Of a DNA stretch of 37,517 nucleotides, positions 33,553-37,517 are shown piece after piece. The first letter of the stretch is position 1. Every line of letters starts with the position of its first letter. Below the pieces are notes generated by a model. The model had not been told where the DNA came from and searched no databases. It was given only the letters and a program-made list of their open reading frames with translations. This stretch comes from DATDOO01 sp035293245 (lineage in GTDB: Bacteria > Pseudomonadota > Gammaproteobacteria > Methylococcales > Methylococcaceae). A program made the translations under genes and the position numbers. The stretch spans positions 1 through 37,517 of the forward strand of contig DATDOO010000101.1 in the NCBI GenBank assembly GCA_035293245.1. The letters are read 5' to 3'.

Positions 33553-33587
33553 CTCACCCTCTCCCCCTGGGAGAGGGCCGGGGTGAG
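33553..33587. repeat. GC-rich palindromic intergenic repeat
   Basis: Outer arms CTCACCC and GGGTGAG enclose inner arms CCTCTCCC and GGGAGAGG. Sequences of this kind occur in many copies in proteobacterial genomes as intergenic palindromes. It lies between the divergent AEC and pyrF genes, so it is within or beside both promoters. Confidence 0.65.
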
Positions 33588-33641
33588 GGAAATTCAATCG
33601 CCATGGCCATTAGATACAACATTGCCGTTTCAGGAGTGCCG

Positions 33642-34370
33642 ATGACTTCCGCCCTGTCCAACAAACCCATTCCTCCCGCCGAGCGCCTGATCGTGGCGCT
33701 GGACGTACCCGGCGTGGCGGAGGCCAAGGAGATGGTCGAACAATTGGGCGATGCGGTCACGTTTTACAAGATCGGGCTGGAGTTGTTCATGGCGGGCGAT
33801 TATTTCGCCCTGCTCGCCTGGCTGAAAGCGCGCGGCAAGAAGGTGTTCGCCGACCTCAAGTTCTTCGACGTGCCCGCCACCGTGGGCCGCGCGGTGCGCG
33901 CCTTGAGTGCGACCGGTGCGGATTTTGCCACCGTGCACGGCAACGACGCCATCATGCGCGCCGCCGCGGCGGAAAAAGGCGCGCTGAAAATTCTCGCCGT
34001 GACCGTGCTCACCAGCCTGGACCGGGGCGATCTGGACGATCTGGGCTTTGCCTGCGACGTGGAAAAGCTGGTGCTGTCCCGCGCCCGCCGCGCCCTGGCC
34101 CTGGGCTGCGACGGCGTGGTTTCCTCCGGACTGGAGGCGTCCATGCTGCGCGCCGAACTGGACGAGAAGCTGCTGATTATCACCCCCGGCATCCGCCCGG
34201 TGGAAAACCGTCCGGTGGACGACCAGAAGCGCGTGGTCACGCTGGAAGATGCTTTCAGAAACGGCGCGGATTACATCGTCGTGGGCAGACCCGTCCGCGA
34301 CGCCGCCGACCCGCGCGCAATGGCGCTGGACATGCAGCACCAGATTGCCGCTCTGTTCAAAGGAGTATGA
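33642..34370 (+). CDS. pyrF: Orotidine 5'-phosphate decarboxylase
   Basis: PyrF converts OMP to UMP in the last step of pyrimidine biosynthesis. The 242-residue length is normal. Active-site residues are present: D21 (VALDVPG), K43 (FYKIGLELF), and D71, K73 and D76 in FADLKFFDVPATV. The phosphate-binding end reads ITPGIRP and YIVVGRPVRDAADP. I chose ATG 33642, with CAGGAG five bases upstream, over an earlier ATG at 33603. The stop is 3 bp before rapA, and the last codons (AAAGGAG) form the rapA ribosome binding site, so the two are translationally coupled. Confidence 0.97.
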   Translation: MTSALSNKPIPPAERLIVALDVPGVAEAKEMVEQLGDAVTFYKIGLELFMAGDYFALLAWLKARGKKVFADLKFFDVPATVGRAVRALSATGADFATVHGNDAIMRAAAAEKGALKILAVTVLTSLDRGDLDDLGFACDVEKLVLSRARRALALGCDGVVSSGLEASMLRAELDEKLLIITPGIRPVENRPVDDQKRVVTLEDAFRNGADYIVVGRPVRDAADPRAMALDMQHQIAALFKGV

Positions 34371-34373
34371 GCC

Positions 34374-37235
34374 ATGATCAACCATGAGGAATTCGTCCCC
34401 GGGCAGCGCTGGGTCAGCGACACCGAGCCGGAACTGGGCCTGGGCACCGTGCTGGAAACGACGCGCAACGCCGTCGCCATGCTGTTCATCGCCGCCGAGG
34501 AACGCCGCACCTACGCCAAAAACAACGCCCCCCTGACGCGGGTGCGCTTCACGCCCGGCGACAGCGTGGAAAACAGCGACGGCGAGACCCTGAAAATCAC
34601 CGCCGTGGAAGAACAGGAGGGCCTGCTGGCCTACTGGGGCCTGGACGAGGACGGCGCGGAACGCCGCTGGGAAGAAATCGACCTCAACGCCTTCATCCAG
34701 TTCAACAAGCCGCAGGAGCGCCTGTTCAACGGCCAGATCGATCCGGAAAACCTCTTCTCCCTGCGCTACGCCACGCTGTTGCACCTGGGCCGCGTGGAGC
34801 AGTCGCCGGTGCGCGGGCTGTGCGGCGGGCGCACCAGCCTGATCCCCCATCAGCTTTACATCGCCCACGAGGTCGCCACCCGCCACGCGCCGCGCGTCTT
34901 GCTGGCCGACGAAGTGGGGCTGGGCAAGACCATCGAGGCGGGCCTCATTTTGCACCGCCAGTTGCTCACCGGGCGGGCGGAGCGGGTGCTGATCGTCGCC
35001 CCGGAACCCCTGCTGCACCAGTGGCTGGTGGAAATGCTGCGCCGCTTCAACTTGCATTTTTCCCTGCTCGACGAAGCCCGTTGCGAGGAAGCCGAATTTG
35101 CCGAGGACAACCTGTTCGGCGAAGACCCGCTGGTGCTGTGCGGCCTGGACTTCCTCACCCGCTCGCCCGTGCGGCAGCAGCAGGCGCTGGACGCCGGCTG
35201 GGACACGCTGGTGGTGGACGAGGCGCACCATCTGCAATGGGACGAAAAGCAGCCCAGCGCGGAATACCAGTGCATCGCCGCGCTGGCCGAAGCCACGCCG
35301 AGCGTGCTTCTGCTCACCGCCACCCCGGAGCAGCTCGGCAAGGCCAGCCACTTCGCGCGCCTGCGTTTGCTCGATCCGGGCCGCTTCCACAGCTACGCGC
35401 AATTCCTCGACGAGGAAAAACACTACGAATCCCTGGCGCATCTCATCGACCCCCTGACCGGCAGCGCGCCCTTGTCCGGCTCGATCATCGCCGAACTGCG
35501 CGCCGTCGCCGCCCAGGACAAGGCGGAAACGCTGCTGGAACAGGTCAATGATGCCGAACACGGCAGCAACGCGCGCCGCGAACTGCTGCGCCTTTTATTG
35601 GACCGCCACGGCACCGGGCGGGTGCTGTTCCGCAACACCCGCGCCACGGTGAAGGGCTTCCCGGAACGCCACGCCGTCGCGCATGTCCTGCCCTGCCCGG
35701 CCGACTACCAGAATCCCGCCGTCCACCGCGATCCGGAGGCCCGTTTGCATCCGGAAAGCGCGCATCCGACCCTGGCCGGAAACGACTGGTGGCGGAGCGA
35801 TCCGCGCGTGGAAAAACTCATCGCCATCCTCGCGGAAATCCGCCCGGAAAAAGCGCTGGTCATCTGCGCCAAGGCCGCCACGGCGACGGCTCTGGAAGAA
35901 GCCCTGCGCGTCAAGGCGGGGGTGCGCACCGCCGTGTTCCACGAAGGCATGAGCATCGTCGCCCGCGACCGGGCCGCCGCCTGGTTTGCCGACGAAGAGG
36001 ACGGCGCCCAGGTGCTGGTGTGCTCGGAAATCGGCAGCGAAGGACGCAACTTCCAGTTCGCCCATCACCTGGTCCTGTTCGACCTGCCGGAAAACCCGGA
36101 CCTGCTGGAACAGCGCATCGGCCGCCTCGACCGCATCGGCCAGCGCCACGCCATCCGCATCCACGCCCTGGTCCTGGAAAACACCGCGCAATCCGTCCTG
36201 TACCGCTGGTACATGGAGGGGCTGAACGCCGTCGAACACCCCTGCCCCGCCGCGCAAACGGTCTGGCAAACCCTCAAACCGAAACTGGATGTGTTGCTGG
36301 AAAGCCCAAATGCGGAAGGCGAAGCTTCATTGGTCAGGGAAGCGCAGGAACTGACCACCGAAATCCTCCGCGAACTGCACGACGGCCGCGACCACCTGCT
36401 GGAACTGAACTCCTGCCGACCGGAAGAGGCGCACCGGCTGGTGGAAGCCATCGCCGGTCTCGAACAGAGCGGCGCGTTGTGGGAGTACCTGGAACAGGTG
36501 TACGACGGTTACGGCGTCAACGTCGAGGAGCATTCCGAGAACTGCTTCATCCTGATGCCCGGCGACAACATGCTGATCGCACATTTCCCGGAACTGCCGG
36601 CGGACGGCGTGACCGTCACCGTCAGCCGCGCCACCGCCCTGGCGCGCGAGGACATGCAGTTCCTCACCTGGGAGCACCCCATGGTGCGCGGCGTCAACGA
36701 CCTCATCCTCGGCGGCGGCCACGGCAACGCCGCCATGAGCCTGCTGCGCCAGCCGGCCCTGTCTTCCGGCGAACTGCTGCTGGAAGCGATTTTTCTCCTC
36801 GAATGCGCAGCACCCAAGCACTTGCAGGTGGGACGCTTCCTGCCGCCGACCCTGATCCGCGTGCTGATCGACGCCCAACTCATGGACGTTTCGGCGAAGC
36901 TGCCGTTTGAAAGTTTCCGCCCCACCGGCCAGGTCATCGACCGGACCCACGCCGTGGAACTGGCGCGCATCCAGCGGAAAACCCTGGTCAAGATGCTGCA
37001 AGCGGCGGAAAAGCACGCCCAGAAACAGGCGCCCCCCCTGGTCAACGACGCCAGCCAGAAAATGTTGGAAACCCTCAGCGCCGAACTGAAGCGCCTGGCG
37101 GCGCTGAAAAAGATCAACCCCAGCGTGCGCACCGAGGAAGTGGAACACCTGCGCCAGACCGTCATCGACACCCACGGCTACCTCCAGTCGGCGCAACTCA
37201 GGCTGGATGCGGTGCGGGTGATTTTGACGGCGTAA
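34374..37235 (+). CDS. rapA: RNA polymerase-associated ATPase RapA
   Basis: RapA (HepA) is a SWI2/SNF2 ATPase that binds core RNA polymerase and helps recycle it. The 953 residues compare with 968 in E. coli. Two Tudor-like N-terminal domains (FVPGQRWVSDTEPELGLGTV) are followed by Walker A DEVGLGKT (179-186), the DEAH box (282-285), and the helicase C part with VLVCSEIGSEGRNFQFAHHL and EQRIGRLDRIGQ. The RapA-specific C-terminal domain fills the remainder. It is coupled to pyrF by a 3-bp gap. An inverted repeat after the stop may end transcription. Confidence 0.97.
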   Translation: MINHEEFVPGQRWVSDTEPELGLGTVLETTRNAVAMLFIAAEERRTYAKNNAPLTRVRFTPGDSVENSDGETLKITAVEEQEGLLAYWGLDEDGAERRWEEIDLNAFIQFNKPQERLFNGQIDPENLFSLRYATLLHLGRVEQSPVRGLCGGRTSLIPHQLYIAHEVATRHAPRVLLADEVGLGKTIEAGLILHRQLLTGRAERVLIVAPEPLLHQWLVEMLRRFNLHFSLLDEARCEEAEFAEDNLFGEDPLVLCGLDFLTRSPVRQQQALDAGWDTLVVDEAHHLQWDEKQPSAEYQCIAALAEATPSVLLLTATPEQLGKASHFARLRLLDPGRFHSYAQFLDEEKHYESLAHLIDPLTGSAPLSGSIIAELRAVAAQDKAETLLEQVNDAEHGSNARRELLRLLLDRHGTGRVLFRNTRATVKGFPERHAVAHVLPCPADYQNPAVHRDPEARLHPESAHPTLAGNDWWRSDPRVEKLIAILAEIRPEKALVICAKAATATALEEALRVKAGVRTAVFHEGMSIVARDRAAAWFADEEDGAQVLVCSEIGSEGRNFQFAHHLVLFDLPENPDLLEQRIGRLDRIGQRHAIRIHALVLENTAQSVLYRWYMEGLNAVEHPCPAAQTVWQTLKPKLDVLLESPNAEGEASLVREAQELTTEILRELHDGRDHLLELNSCRPEEAHRLVEAIAGLEQSGALWEYLEQVYDGYGVNVEEHSENCFILMPGDNMLIAHFPELPADGVTVTVSRATALAREDMQFLTWEHPMVRGVNDLILGGGHGNAAMSLLRQPALSSGELLLEAIFLLECAAPKHLQVGRFLPPTLIRVLIDAQLMDVSAKLPFESFRPTGQVIDRTHAVELARIQRKTLVKMLQAAEKHAQKQAPPLVNDASQKMLETLSAELKRLAALKKINPSVRTEEVEHLRQTVIDTHGYLQSAQLRLDAVRVILTA

Positions 37236-37292
37236 CGGGGTCCACGGCCAGCGAATCGCCCGGCACGCCTGACGCATCACCCCGCGCCGTCG

Positions 37293-37326
37293 GGCACCTC
37301 CGCCCTTGCCTTAAAAGGCAGGTGCC
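37293..37326. terminator. Stem-loop after rapA
   Basis: GGCACC (37293-37298) pairs with GGTGCC (37321-37326), and inside them TGCCTT pairs with AAGGCA across a two-base loop. Eight bases on the left side are unpaired. The site lies 57 bp after the rapA stop. There is no T tract, so this is only a possible terminator or mobile-element end. Confidence 0.35.
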
Positions 37327-37383
37327 GCGCCATTTCGGCCTGGTAATCCAGCATGGCATCGCCCTCGCGGGCGAAAAAATTGG

Positions 37384-37515
37384 CTATGTCTGCATTAACA
37401 GTTGAAAATGCTTTTCCAGGCCAAGGGCGGCCTGGAGGCCACCCAACGGGGAGTTCCGTTCGCCGCAACGTTCCAGCCACCTGCGCCAGCCCAGATAATT
37501 TTCCAGGTACTTGGT
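37384..37515 (-). CDS. C-terminal tail of a probable transposase (start outside window)
   Basis: Only the last 43 codons lie in the window; the frame enters at the right edge and stops with TAG at 37384-37386. The tail starts TKYLENYLGWRRWLERCG and ends with LLMQT. A TKYLxNYLGWRR motif near the C-terminus is one I associate with insertion-sequence transposases, but I cannot name the family with confidence. A whole element or a remnant may follow in the next part of the chromosome. Confidence 0.4.
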   Translation of the reverse strand, partial: TKYLENYLGWRRWLERCGERNSPLGGLQAALGLEKHFQLLMQT

Positions 37516-37517
37516 GG

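Noticed and set aside
33514..33597. A longer N-terminus for the AEC transporter.
   Set aside because: It would translate the palindromic intergenic repeat (HPGPLPGGEGE), and a GTG with AAAGGA gives a normal first helix.
37277..37480. A 67-codon minus-strand frame beside the transposase tail.
   Set aside because: It overlaps the transposase tail in another frame and has no ribosome binding site. A part (DAMLDYQAEMARHLPF) reads plausibly, but support is too thin.

Overview
The window is a 37.5 kb piece of a high-GC bacterial chromosome. The combination of rlmM, rapA, recQ, pyrF and a REP-associated transposase with its REP hairpins points to a gammaproteobacterium. A Methylococcales-type genome would fit, but that is an inference. 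No tRNA, rRNA, CRISPR array, integrase or phage structural gene was seen.

Layout. (1) 1-5.3 kb: the 3' part of recQ, a convergent gene for a zinc-ribbon membrane protein, and a glutathione S-transferase/cupin pair. (2) 5.4-6.7 kb: a small membrane-anchored protein, then a REP-associated transposase (RAYT) framed by two inverted 42-bp REP elements. (3) 6.7-10.3 kb: an M42 peptidase, a small unknown protein, rlmM and an AlkC-like alkylation-repair protein. (4) 10.3-16.1 kb: an accessory stretch of visibly lower GC with a DNRLRE-like lipoprotein, an orphan UbiE-like methyltransferase, and a 968-residue protein that joins a P-loop ATPase to a nucleoside-phosphorylase domain. It ends in a REP doublet and a possible 30-codon membrane microprotein. 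(5) 16.4-21.6 kb, all minus strand: an Uma2-family protein, an outer-membrane barrel, an ABC exporter, and a tightly coupled pair made of an exported DUF2914-like protein and a four-helix membrane protein. (6) 21.8-30.0 kb, plus strand: a signalling operon with a 1733-residue multi-PAS/GAF histidine kinase, a single-domain response regulator and a REC-PAS-PAS-GGDEF-EAL protein. (7) 30.1-33.5 kb, minus strand: an AEC transporter, a membrane-anchored C13 (caspase-like clan) peptidase and a VOC protein. (8) 33.6-37.2 kb: pyrF and rapA, then the tail of a probable transposase at the right edge.

The strongest candidate for an undescribed system is the gene at 12582-15488. Its N-terminal half carries Walker A and B motifs resembling the Sll1717-type P-loop ATPases. 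The middle resembles a restriction-endonuclease fold that has lost its acidic catalytic residues. The C-terminus is a phosphorylase domain with the catalytic Glu and Asp of the MTAN/PNP family in place. This suggests a single-gene, ATPase-gated nucleotide-depleting defence protein. It sits in low-GC DNA behind a promoter overlapped by a short tandem repeat. Other points of note are a RAYT whose HUH motif has become H-x-R, REP hairpins whose stems covary around a fixed loop, and a REP that supplies the stop codon of the VOC gene.
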